DNA of 6,731 nt from Desulfobacterales bacterium (GCA_030145015.1 JAQYWI010000249.1:1-6731); one strand, 5' to 3'. Shown: positions 1 through 6,370, numbered from the stretch's first letter. Translations and numbers: made by a program. The notes: generated by a model not told the origin, from the letters alone.

Positions 1-1
1 G

Positions 2-676
2 AACCAGGAAAACTTTTTTCGCTATATGCGTGAGGAATATGCGCTTGATCATCTTGTAACAAATGATGTTGAGCTTGCTGATGTAGAACGCCTTGTGCCA
101 AATCCCGACAAAAAAGAAAAAAGGAAACTGATAAAAAAGTTCAAACAGGAACTAGAGAAGTTAACAAAAGAGTATGGGGATAAAGCTATTCAAAATGATG
201 GCGCGCTTCGTCCTACCATGCGGGGCTTTAATATTGCAAACTCTGGTTATAAGAAGAAGATACTCAAACTTGAAAAAGAAATCGGGCAATTAGAAATCGA
301 CCTGAAACAAATACCTGATAGAATAGCCATAAAACATTTATTGGCTGAGCACGAAATTGTTCGTCTTGAGACTGAGCGTAAAATGTTTACGGATGGGGTT
401 AAAATGATTTGCTATCGTGCCGAGACCTGCTTGCTTAATCTGATAGCGCCGTGCTTTGGCCGCAGTAATAATGAGGGTCGTGCTTTTTTAAAAAATGTTT
501 TTCAGCAACCGGCAGATATAATACTGGACAAGAGGCGGAGAATTATGAACGTCAAATTTCATACAATGTCTACCCCTCGATCAAATCGTGCCCTTAAACA
601 ACTATGCGATGTTATGAACCAGGGGTCATATGTCTACCCCGGTACCCGTATGACGTTGGTCTTTACGGCGGAATAA
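2..676 (+). CDS. Transposase-like protein, C-terminal fragment (5' end outside window)
   Basis: The reading frame is open from the left edge (codons from base 2) to the TAA at 674-676, giving about 224 residues. The first ATG, at base 26, is probably internal, because the eight codons before it read NQENFFRY and continue directly into MREEYALDHL. A QENFF(R/K)YMRE..ALD.L block is something I recall from the C-terminal part of large DDE-type transposases, where the Glu may be the last catalytic acid. That assignment is from memory, not from a search. After it come a PNP motif, a Lys/Glu-rich, probably coiled-coil stretch, an RPTMRGF motif, a second helical stretch, and a C-terminal part ending in PGTRMTLVF. 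The sequence is clearly more AT-rich than the efflux genes to the right. It could be an intact element or a remnant, since the N-terminal catalytic part and the left end are not visible. The IS family is not determined. Confidence 0.6.
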   Translation, partial: NQENFFRYMREEYALDHLVTNDVELADVERLVPNPDKKEKRKLIKKFKQELEKLTKEYGDKAIQNDGALRPTMRGFNIANSGYKKKILKLEKEIGQLEIDLKQIPDRIAIKHLLAEHEIVRLETERKMFTDGVKMICYRAETCLLNLIAPCFGRSNNEGRAFLKNVFQQPADIILDKRRRIMNVKFHTMSTPRSNRALKQLCDVMNQGSYVYPGTRMTLVFTAE

Positions 677-879
677 GTTGCAATTGAAATTACGCGAGGT
701 CAGGAGTTCTGAATTTATTAACCATATTACCCTGGCCAAATCCAGATACACTGGATGACCAGCCAGAGCCGTCATTCCTGTTGTGTTTTTCTCAGTTTCA
801 TACTTGAAAGGAAGAATACCTTGTGACGTAATTATTATACCTCGTTGATGATAGCTTTTTTGTCTAAAATAACTCTAAC

Positions 880-897
880 ACCCTGATTTTACAGGGT
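880..897. repeat. Small inverted repeat (6-bp stem, 6-base loop) before a T-run
   Basis: ACCCTG at 880-885 and CAGGGT at 892-897 are perfect reverse complements around the loop ATTTTA. A seven-T run follows at 905-911, eight bases after the stem. This might be a weak terminator for the plus-strand transposase-like gene, or part of the end of the insertion element. The stem is short and the gap to the T-run is long for an intrinsic terminator, so the role is uncertain. Confidence 0.35.
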
Positions 898-917
898 CAA
901 AGTGGTTTTTTTACTTT

Positions 918-971
918 TTTGATGGTGAATCAAGGTGTTTCTGCTTTGATGGTGAATCAAGGTGTTTCTGC
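918..971. repeat. Perfect 27-bp direct tandem repeat, two copies
   Basis: The 27 bases at 918-944 are repeated exactly at 945-971 with no spacer. Each unit starts TTTGATGGTGAATCAAGG and ends TTTCTGC. Within each unit TTGAT and ATCAA form a small palindrome around GGTGA (919-933 in the first copy, 946-960 in the second). An exact duplication in noncoding DNA suggests a recent slippage or duplication event, or a paired binding site. It lies between the transposase-like gene and the end of the efflux operon. Confidence 0.9.
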
Positions 972-993
972 AGGGGGCGAGTGAATAGCGTAT

Positions 994-1022
994 TTAGGGA
1001 TTTGACACCATTTTACCCCTAA
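994..1022. repeat. Short inverted repeat next to the operon terminator
   Basis: TTAGGG at 994-999 and CCCTAA at 1017-1022 are reverse complements separated by 17 bases. It sits just beyond the stronger hairpin at 1032-1069. It could be a secondary structure backing up termination, part of an insertion-element end, or chance. The long loop makes a stable hairpin unlikely. Confidence 0.25.
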
Positions 1023-1031
1023 GGTGAATGA

Positions 1032-1069
1032 AAATCCCGAAGCGCAGAGTCTTCTACGCTCAGGGATTT
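1032..1069 (-). terminator. Probable intrinsic terminator of the efflux operon
   Basis: Read on the minus strand, the sequence just after the lipoprotein stop codon folds into an interrupted stem. AAATCCC (complement of 1063-1069) pairs with GGGATTT (complement of 1032-1038). Inside it, after a two-base mismatch, AGCG (complement of 1057-1060) pairs with CGCT (complement of 1041-1044), leaving a 12-base loop. The stem runs into TTTTC on the minus strand, a short U-tract. It starts six bases past the last gene of the operon, where a terminator is expected. The U-tract is modest and the stem imperfect, so termination may be partial. Confidence 0.55.
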
Positions 1070-1074
1070 CGCCT

Positions 1075-1476
1075 TCAATTCACAGTACTCACCCGGATGG
1101 TAGTTCCGGGCGGGGGTGTTTCGCTGAAGTGGGCGGAGAACCGTGCCTCCCTGTGACGTTTTCTTCCAGTCAGAACTCGCGGGTAATATGCTACCTTTTG
1201 TTTTTCAATTATTTCTCCGGCTTGGTTCACAAGCGCCACCTCCACAAAGTCGGGAATATTGACCCTCATCATGCCCTTCAGTCGCAGTTTGCCCGATACC
1301 CTGAACTCGCCGTTGTCCTCCACTGCCCAGATTTGCCTGAAGTAGGTTTGGTGGTGAGGAACGGTTTCCTTTATGTAATTCTCTGTGCTCAATAGGTTTT
1401 GGGTGGTCGCGCAACCGGTGAAAAACAAAGTGCAGACCGTTGCTACCATTAGTGCCTTCAAAATATAATTCATCAT
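1075..1476 (-). CDS. Small predicted lipoprotein of unknown function at the end of the efflux operon
   Basis: This frame encodes 133 residues from ATG at 1476 to TGA at 1077-1075. A GTG nine bases upstream (1485) would give 136 residues, but it lies inside the AAGGTG ribosome site at 1483-1488. That site is six bases from the ATG, so I chose the ATG. The N-terminus is a short hydrophobic signal (about residues 4-21) ending FFTGC, which fits a lipobox with the lipidated Cys at residue 22. The mature part is about 110 residues and looks beta-rich. It has VSGKLRLKG, PDFVEVALVNQAGEIIEKQ, a basic GRKRHREARF stretch and the C-terminal TTIRVSTVN, which could be a small beta-sandwich. Only a few histidines (an HH pair and two others) are available as metal ligands, and there are no other Cys in the mature part. 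Its place downstream of the RND genes suggests an envelope accessory role in metal handling, but I do not recognise the family. Confidence 0.75.
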   Translation of the reverse strand: MMNYILKALMVATVCTLFFTGCATTQNLLSTENYIKETVPHHQTYFRQIWAVEDNGEFRVSGKLRLKGMMRVNIPDFVEVALVNQAGEIIEKQKVAYYPRVLTGRKRHREARFSAHFSETPPPGTTIRVSTVN

Positions 1477-1481
1477 GGCTT

Positions 1482-1489
1482 TCACCTTT
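1482..1489 (-). promoter_or_regulatory. Ribosome-binding site deciding the lipoprotein start
   Basis: On the minus strand the bases read AAAGGTGA. The AAGGTG core lies six bases before the ATG at 1476-1474. The alternative GTG start (1485-1483) is part of this site, so initiation there would have no Shine-Dalgarno sequence at a usable distance. Confidence 0.65.
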
Positions 1490-1503
1490 TTATTTTTTTC
1501 CTA

Positions 1504-1538
1504 TGCGGATATTCATAAAGTGGCGATGAAGATCCGCA
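1504..1538. repeat. Strong inverted repeat between the P-II-like gene and the lipoprotein gene
   Basis: The arms 1504-1516 (TGCGGATATTCAT) and 1526-1538 (ATGAAGATCCGCA) are reverse complements at 12 of 13 positions, with a 9-base loop. The repeat lies in the roughly 80-base gap between the two genes, about 28 bases upstream of the lipoprotein start. On the minus strand it is followed by an A-rich, not T-rich, stretch, so it is not a standard intrinsic terminator for the operon. It could be an mRNA-stabilising or processing hairpin that sets different levels of the two proteins, or a protein-binding palindrome. Confidence 0.75.
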
Positions 1539-1556
1539 CAGCTGTTTTACCTTGTC

Positions 1557-1898
1557 TTACAAAGCTTCCTCGTTTGTCTGCCCATCGCCGATGCGCAGGG
1601 CGGATTCCACCTGGGAAATAAAGATTTTTCCGTCACCCGGCTTGCCGGTATGCGCGTTGGCCAGAATTGTCTCAACCAGCATTGGCGCCAAGGCGGCAGG
1701 GCAGATAATTTCGATACGTACATAAATGCGAAAATCAATGGCTGGTGGTTCCCGGTGTTCTTTGATACGTTGATGTATTCCTCTGCGAATTCCGCTGATT
1801 TCGGACATACTCGCTCCGGGAAAGTCTTCCACCTGGTGCAGGGCGGAGATCACATCGTCACGCATTACGGGCCGTATCATGGCAATTATTCTTTTCAT
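1557..1898 (-). CDS. P-II-like signalling protein of a metal-efflux operon (divergent GlnB family, probably PII-NG)
   Basis: It encodes 113 residues, close to the 112 of GlnB. The N-terminus MKRIIAMIRPVMRDDVISAL follows the P-II pattern (IIKP..LDDV..AL in GlnB). The C-terminal P-II signature is clear: TGKPGDGKIFISQVE at residues 84-98, then TNEEAL. Aligned by eye to remembered E. coli GlnB with a one-residue offset, the T-loop has the same length. The uridylylated Tyr51 becomes Pro52, the 2-oxoglutarate/Mg-linked Gln39 becomes Gly40, and the phosphate-binding Arg103 becomes Gly104. Gly88-Asp89-Gly90-Lys91 and Arg102 of the nucleotide site are kept. P-II paralogues beside heavy-metal RND genes are known (the PII-NG group), and no experimental role is assumed here. 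The ATG overlaps the pump's TGA (ATGA), and a strong AAGGAGG lies eight bases upstream, so the two are probably translationally coupled. It likely acts in the cytoplasm as a trimer, perhaps on the pump or on metal signalling. That is inference. Confidence 0.9.
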   Translation of the reverse strand: MKRIIAMIRPVMRDDVISALHQVEDFPGASMSEISGIRRGIHQRIKEHREPPAIDFRIYVRIEIICPAALAPMLVETILANAHTGKPGDGKIFISQVESALRIGDGQTNEEAL

Positions 1899-4800
1899 GC
1901 TTCCATCCTCCTTTTTTCAATTCTGTTTTCAATCCAGCGGTAGACAACCGGAATGACGAAGAGCGTCAGCAGGGTTGATGTGGCCAGACCAAAAACGACA
2001 ACGGAGGCCAGTGGCCTCTGCACCTCGGAACCTGTGCCGCCGGCGAGAAGAAGAGGCAACAGTCCAAGAATGGTCGTCAAGGCGGTCATCAACACGGGTC
2101 GCAGGCGCAACAAGGCCCCTTCGTTGACGGCTTCATCGACGCTCCGTCCCCGCTCACGCAGATCGTTGAAGTAGGTGACGAGCACCATGCCGTTCTGCAC
2201 GGCGATGCCGAACAGGGCGATGAATCCGACCGAGGCCGGCACCGACATATATTTTCCCATGATCAGCAGGCCAAGAACGCCGCCCACCAAAGCAAGAGGG
2301 ACATTGACCATGATGATCCCGGCCTGGCGCAGAGATCCGAAGCTCATCCACAGCATCAAAAAGACACCGAGGATGACGATGGGAACGATAATGGCCAGTC
2401 GCGCCATGGCCCGTTGCTGGTTTTCAAACTGCCCCCCATACTCGATGGTGTACCCGTCAGGAATTTTTACCTCTTCGGCTATACGTTGCCGGATGTCGGC
2501 GACAACGCTCCCGACATCACGGTCTCGTACGTTGCCCTGAACCACCCATCTACGCTGGTTTTTTTCGCGGTTGATCTGGAGGGGACCGACTACCGGTTTG
2601 ACCTCGGCCACCTGCCCCAGGGGAATCAGACTCTTGTCAGCGGTCGCCAGCAGCAAATTGCGGATGGCTTCCGGATCACTGCGGTATGGTTCCTGGTAGC
2701 GCAGATGTATGTCGAAGCGCCTGGTATTGAGATAGATATTGTCAACAACTTCACCGCCGATAGCCAGCTCCACCATTTCCAGAATCCGGCTAACGCTAAC
2801 CCCGTATCGGGCACAGGCTTCACGGTCTGCTACTATTTGTACCTGGGGCTGCCCGAAGCTTTGCTCCGTGCTCAAGTCAACAAGTCCAGGAACTTTTTCA
2901 ATGACTTCCTTGATCTCTCCAGCCTTTTCGCGCAGAACCGTGAGGTCCTCCCCAAACAGTTTGATGGCCAGTTGGGTTTTGACACCGGAAAGCAACTCGT
3001 CAAAGGAGTTCTGGATTGGTTGAGTAAAGTTAAACTGTACCCCTGGGACAACGCTGATTTTCTTGCGGATGGCATCGATCAGTTCGGTCTTGCTGGAAAA
3101 GTGCTGCCATTTCTTCTTCGGTTTAAGCGCCAGATGGATCTCACCGGTATTTACCGGATGCGGATGGCTGCCCGCTTCAGGGCGACCAATGCGGGAGACA
3201 GTCTCTTCCACCTCGGCAATCTCCATGATTTTCCGTTCCAGCGTCATGACCGTTTTTGTTCCTTCCTCCAGAGAAATGGAAGGGGCCATTGAGACACCGA
3301 TCAGAATGGAACCTTCTTCAAGGGTCGGAATGAATTCGGTGCCGATGGATTTCAAAGCGACCAGGCTAACAACCAGAGAAGCCACTGAAGCAAGTATTAT
3401 GGTTTTCTTGAACCGATACGCTCCGGCCAACATTGGGCGATAGATGGCGGAGCACCATCTGACCAGCCGGATTTCCTTGTGTAGTTCGTGTTTGATCAAA
3501 TACAAGGACAAAACCGGCGCGACCAAAAGGGCAAACAGCAGTGACCCCAGCAAGGCAAAGGATATGGTAAAGGCCATGGGTGAAAACATTTTGCCTTCCA
3601 CGCCTTCCAGGGTGAACAGAGGGAGAAAAACCAGCACGATAATCACGATGGAAAACAGAATGGGCCGGGCCACTTCCCGGGCGGCCTCCAGGATGACCCT
3701 CCCTTTGCTTTCTTCTTTTGCTTTGCTTTCGCCCATGTGCCGGTAAATGTTTTCCACCATGACTATGGCCCCATCGCCGAGCATGCCGATGGCAATGGCA
3801 ATGCCCCCCAACGACATCAGGTTTGCCGATATTCCGTTGAGATCCATGAAGATGACCGCAGTAAGAGCACAGATCGGCAGAGAAAGTGTGACAATAAAGG
3901 CGGTGCGCCAATTGCCCAGAAAAAGCGCCAGAACAAGAATGACCAGCAACCCTCCCTGCCACAGGGCCGATTTCACCGTGCCGGTAGCATTGTGCACGAG
4001 TTCGGCCTGTTCATAGTAGGGAACAAGCGTGACTCCCGCCGGAAGGGATTTCTTGACGGACTCCACTTTGGCGTAGAGACGTTCGATCACCTTGGAGGTG
4101 TTTTCGCCGTAAAGTTTCATGACAATGCCGGAAACCACTTCCTGAGTGCCGTTTCTGGTAACAACGCCGCGACGGATCTCGTTGCCGTAGTTGACTTCGG
4201 CGATATCTTTCAGGAATACCGATGTACCACCAATATTTTTCACCGGGATCCTGCCGAGATCTTCCAGCTTCTCGACAAGCCCCACGCCACGCACCAGATG
4301 TTCTTCAGAACCAAGGACCAGGAATTGCCCACCGACATTGCGATTATTGTTATTGATCGCTTCAACAACCTCCTCGATGGCGAGATTATATTTTCGCAGA
4401 AGGTTTGGATCGATCCGTACCTGGTATTGCAGGACGTGACCGCCCATGGAGAGTACGTCGGTTACGCCTGGAACCGTCTGCAATTGAAATTTCACCGCCC
4501 AGTCATTGATTTCACGGAGCCAGGTAGACAAATCCTTACCACCGGTATCGACCCTGACCGGATCGGCGGTCAAATAATAGATAAATATCTGACCGAGCCC
4601 CGTAGAAATGGGGCCAAGCGCCGGTGGTTCATCCATGTCCGGCAGTTCGGCCGAAGCCGCCGCCAGTCGTTCCGCCACAAGCCGGCGGGCGAAATAGATA
4701 TCCACATCATCTTGAAAATAGACGTAGATGACCGCCATGCCGAATGCCGAGGTGGACTTGATCTGTGTGACTTTCGGCAGACCATTCATGGCCGATTCAA

Positions 4801-5005
4801 TGGGGTAGGTGATGAGTTGTTCGATCTCTTCCGGGGCCATGCCGTGACCCTCGGCAAAGACCGGCACCATTACCGGGGAAATGTCCGGAAAGGCGTCCAC
4901 AGGCATCTTCTGGTACTTAAAGACACCCAGGCCGATGATCATCAGGAGTACGACAATCACCAGGCCCGGGGTCTTGAGTACGGATTCAATCAATTTATTC
5001 AGCAT
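1895..5005 (-). CDS. czcA: CzcA-family heavy-metal efflux RND pump
   Basis: This 1036-residue inner-membrane proton/metal antiporter is full length for the HME-RND family. It starts at ATG 5005, with AAGGA five bases upstream, and ends in a TGA that overlaps the next gene. The N-terminal membrane segment is at about 14-30, followed by PVDAFPDISPV and the porter region (DDVDIYFARRLVAERL at about 99-114). Membrane segments run from about 345 to 500, with LEGVEGKMFSPMAFT at 466-480. A second porter half begins around GTEFIPTLEEGS (555-566). The C-terminal membrane block is about 868-1022. The TM4 relay motif GMLGDGAIVMVEN keeps Asp411 and Glu418 (CzcA Asp408 and Glu415), but the position of CzcA Asp402 is Ala405, as in CusA. 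By-eye alignment finds none of the three CusA copper-binding methionines (M573, M623, M672) conserved; the last is Glu670, in SFDELLSGVK as in CzcA. A divalent cation such as Zn, Co, Cd or Ni is therefore more likely than Cu(I)/Ag(I). It works with the CzcB- and CzcC-like neighbours. Confidence 0.95.
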   Translation of the reverse strand: MLNKLIESVLKTPGLVIVVLLMIIGLGVFKYQKMPVDAFPDISPVMVPVFAEGHGMAPEEIEQLITYPIESAMNGLPKVTQIKSTSAFGMAVIYVYFQDDVDIYFARRLVAERLAAASAELPDMDEPPALGPISTGLGQIFIYYLTADPVRVDTGGKDLSTWLREINDWAVKFQLQTVPGVTDVLSMGGHVLQYQVRIDPNLLRKYNLAIEEVVEAINNNNRNVGGQFLVLGSEEHLVRGVGLVEKLEDLGRIPVKNIGGTSVFLKDIAEVNYGNEIRRGVVTRNGTQEVVSGIVMKLYGENTSKVIERLYAKVESVKKSLPAGVTLVPYYEQAELVHNATGTVKSALWQGGLLVILVLALFLGNWRTAFIVTLSLPICALTAVIFMDLNGISANLMSLGGIAIAIGMLGDGAIVMVENIYRHMGESKAKEESKGRVILEAAREVARPILFSIVIIVLVFLPLFTLEGVEGKMFSPMAFTISFALLGSLLFALLVAPVLSLYLIKHELHKEIRLVRWCSAIYRPMLAGAYRFKKTIILASVASLVVSLVALKSIGTEFIPTLEEGSILIGVSMAPSISLEEGTKTVMTLERKIMEIAEVEETVSRIGRPEAGSHPHPVNTGEIHLALKPKKKWQHFSSKTELIDAIRKKISVVPGVQFNFTQPIQNSFDELLSGVKTQLAIKLFGEDLTVLREKAGEIKEVIEKVPGLVDLSTEQSFGQPQVQIVADREACARYGVSVSRILEMVELAIGGEVVDNIYLNTRRFDIHLRYQEPYRSDPEAIRNLLLATADKSLIPLGQVAEVKPVVGPLQINREKNQRRWVVQGNVRDRDVGSVVADIRQRIAEEVKIPDGYTIEYGGQFENQQRAMARLAIIVPIVILGVFLMLWMSFGSLRQAGIIMVNVPLALVGGVLGLLIMGKYMSVPASVGFIALFGIAVQNGMVLVTYFNDLRERGRSVDEAVNEGALLRLRPVLMTALTTILGLLPLLLAGGTGSEVQRPLASVVVFGLATSTLLTLFVIPVVYRWIENRIEKRRMEA
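1907..1913 (-). promoter_or_regulatory. Strong ribosome-binding site for the P-II-like gene, inside the pump gene
   Basis: On the minus strand the bases read AAGGAGG, eight bases before the ATG at 1898, and they lie within the last codons of the pump gene. A near-consensus site here means the P-II-like protein can be translated efficiently as ribosomes finish the pump. As a cytoplasmic regulator it may be needed in excess over the membrane protein. Confidence 0.8.
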
Positions 5006-5020
5006 GTTGTTCCTTCGTTC

Positions 5021-6358
5021 TCAATGTCCGTACCCGGCATGACTGCCCGCGCCACTGGTTACGTTCACGGCCTTAAGCTCAAAGGCCCCCTTAGCGACAT
5101 AACGATCACCGGCCTTCAGCCCTGCCAGGATTTCTGTTTTGTCTTTGATACTTTTGCCTAGGATGACAGCAACCGGTTTAAACCCGTCCCCATCAGGTAC
5201 GAAGATGATATTTTCCCCGTCAATATTCTGAACAGCTTCAGAAGGAACCACCACGGCTGAGGAAGATGTCTTGCCCTGGATTTGTCCCTTCACGAATATC
5301 CCAGGCTTCCAGAAACCTTCCGGGTTCGGAAGTACGACCCGGCCCAGAGCGGTCCGGCACTCTTTGTCCACTACAGGACCGACCAGGGACAGTTTCCCTT
5401 CAGCGACCTTGCCCTCTGTAGAGGTTATCTCGATAAAAAGTCCTTCCTTTACTCGCCAGAGGTCCTTGGCCGGAATTTGCAAATCCACCCAGACCACGGA
5501 AAGGTCGGCAACAATGAAGACCTCGTCTTCGCCGATTTTCTCGCCCCGGGTGATATGCCTGGCGATGATTGTCCCGGCAATGGGAGATTTTAATGCGTAA
5601 CTGCCAAAGTCTTCATCCCCGGCATCGGGAAGGTCACGAATCTCTTCTTTACTCAAACCCAGGACAATAAGCTTGCGTTTTGCTGAGCGCAACACTGTTT
5701 CGGCGTTTTGAAAGGCAGCCTGTGCCTCCAGCCAGTCCGCTTCGCTGGCGATGTTCTCCTGCTTCAAATATTGCTTTCTCTCAAAGGTGCGGCGGGTTAA
5801 TTCAAGATTCGGAACTTTTTCCAGGTAGTCCGCCTTCAAATCAGCCAACTCAGGGCTGTCGATTATGGCCAGAACCTGCCCTTCCCGAACCTTTTCGCCC
5901 AGCGAGACGAACACACTGCGGACAATTCCAGCCACTATGGGAACAAGGTGCGCCATCCTGTCCTCGTACAAACGAACTTCACCGAGGAGAGACAGGATGT
6001 GCTCGATATCACCTGAGCGGGCAGTGGTAACGACCAGGCCGATTTCCTCTTGTTGCGCAATGGTCATTGCAACGATGTCGGACTCTTCGTCATGACCATG
6101 TTCGTCAGGCTCCCCGCCTTCCTGTTCATCGGCATGCGGGTCATGCTTACTCCCGGTATGAACTTCGCTGCCGCCATCATGTTTGTCGGAAACATTCACG
6201 TCATGGTCGTCATGATCACCATGGTCCGCGTGGTCCAGTTCTTGTGCATCAGCATGTTTCAAAACCTTACTTGCACCGTGGTTGGTCGATAGAACCATGC
6301 CTCCGCCAATCACGATGGCGAGGAGAATTCCGACGAAGATTATGTATTTGTTGTTCAA
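5021..6358 (-). CDS. czcB: CzcB-like periplasmic adaptor (membrane fusion protein) with His/Asp-rich N-terminus
   Basis: This 445-residue adaptor links the RND pump to the outer-membrane channel. It starts at a TTG (6358), chosen because AAGGA lies seven bases upstream and the next Met (residue 21) is already inside the hydrophobic anchor (residues about 5-23). No lipobox is seen. Residues 27-89 hold 12 histidines among many Asp and Glu (for example DHADHGDHDDHD at 42-53), a likely periplasmic metal-binding segment. The lipoyl half-motif VPIVAGIVRSVFVSLGEKV is at about 139-157, a helical hairpin at about 170-240, and the second lipoyl half KSPIAGTIIARHITRGEKI at about 257-275. The beta-barrel region (VVWVDLQIPAKDLW at 288-301) and a membrane-proximal domain at about 365-432 follow. 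The C-terminus ends SHAGYGH, two more possible ligands. It lies 12 bp after the czcC-like stop and 15 bp before czcA. Confidence 0.93.
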   Translation of the reverse strand: MNNKYIIFVGILLAIVIGGGMVLSTNHGASKVLKHADAQELDHADHGDHDDHDVNVSDKHDGGSEVHTGSKHDPHADEQEGGEPDEHGHDEESDIVAMTIAQQEEIGLVVTTARSGDIEHILSLLGEVRLYEDRMAHLVPIVAGIVRSVFVSLGEKVREGQVLAIIDSPELADLKADYLEKVPNLELTRRTFERKQYLKQENIASEADWLEAQAAFQNAETVLRSAKRKLIVLGLSKEEIRDLPDAGDEDFGSYALKSPIAGTIIARHITRGEKIGEDEVFIVADLSVVWVDLQIPAKDLWRVKEGLFIEITSTEGKVAEGKLSLVGPVVDKECRTALGRVVLPNPEGFWKPGIFVKGQIQGKTSSSAVVVPSEAVQNIDGENIIFVPDGDGFKPVAVILGKSIKDKTEILAGLKAGDRYVAKGAFELKAVNVTSGAGSHAGYGH

Positions 6359-6365
6359 GACAAAT

Positions 6366-6370
6366 TCCTT
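6366..6370 (-). promoter_or_regulatory. Ribosome-binding site supporting the TTG start of the adaptor gene
   Basis: On the minus strand the bases read AAGGA, placed between the czcC-like TGA (6373-6371) and the TTG at 6358-6356, with seven bases between. This spacing is good and supports the uncommon TTG start codon. Confidence 0.7.

Larger units (their letters stand above)
677..1031. other. Intergenic region without a recognisable gene
   Basis: About 355 bases lie between the transposase-like gene and the terminator of the efflux operon, and the genes on either side converge. I see no reading frame with a credible start, ribosome site and protein. The region is AT-rich up to about 920. It contains short inverted repeats (741-755, 880-897, 994-1022) and a 27-bp tandem duplication (918-971). 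Part of it may be the right end of the insertion element, but I could not identify terminal inverted repeats or a target duplication because the left end is missing. Confidence 0.6.

Noticed and set aside
741..755. TCCAG/CTGGA inverted repeat
   Set aside because: A 5-bp stem with no T-run after it is within what chance would give, so it is not reported as a terminator or operator.
804..838. Possible plus-strand promoter (TTGAAA at 804-809, TATTAT at 833-838)
   Set aside because: The spacing of 23 bases is too long. An alternative -10 gives 19 bases with a poor match, and no gene follows on the plus strand.
677..1074. CRISPR array, tRNA or attachment site in the intergenic stretch
   Set aside because: There are only two repeat copies with no spacer between them, no cloverleaf-like sequence, and no duplication of any RNA gene end.
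1024..1395. A plus-strand frame starting in the operon terminator
   Set aside because: It runs antisense to the lipoprotein gene and through the terminator hairpin. The minus-strand frame has a signal peptide, lipobox and ribosome site, so it is the real gene.
2414..3292. A 292-codon plus-strand open frame
   Set aside because: It is antisense to conserved pump sequence, resembles no known protein and has no supporting ribosome site. It is a shadow of czcA.
1895..5005. Calling the pump CusA (copper/silver)
   Set aside because: None of the three methionines that bind Cu(I)/Ag(I) in CusA is conserved in a by-eye alignment, and the adaptor's N-terminus is rich in His and Asp rather than Met.
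3737..5161. A long plus-strand open frame (474 codons) opposite the pump gene
   Set aside because: It lies entirely antisense to the well-supported czcA-like gene and the end of the czcB-like gene. It has no recognisable protein motifs, and such frames are common opposite long coding genes.
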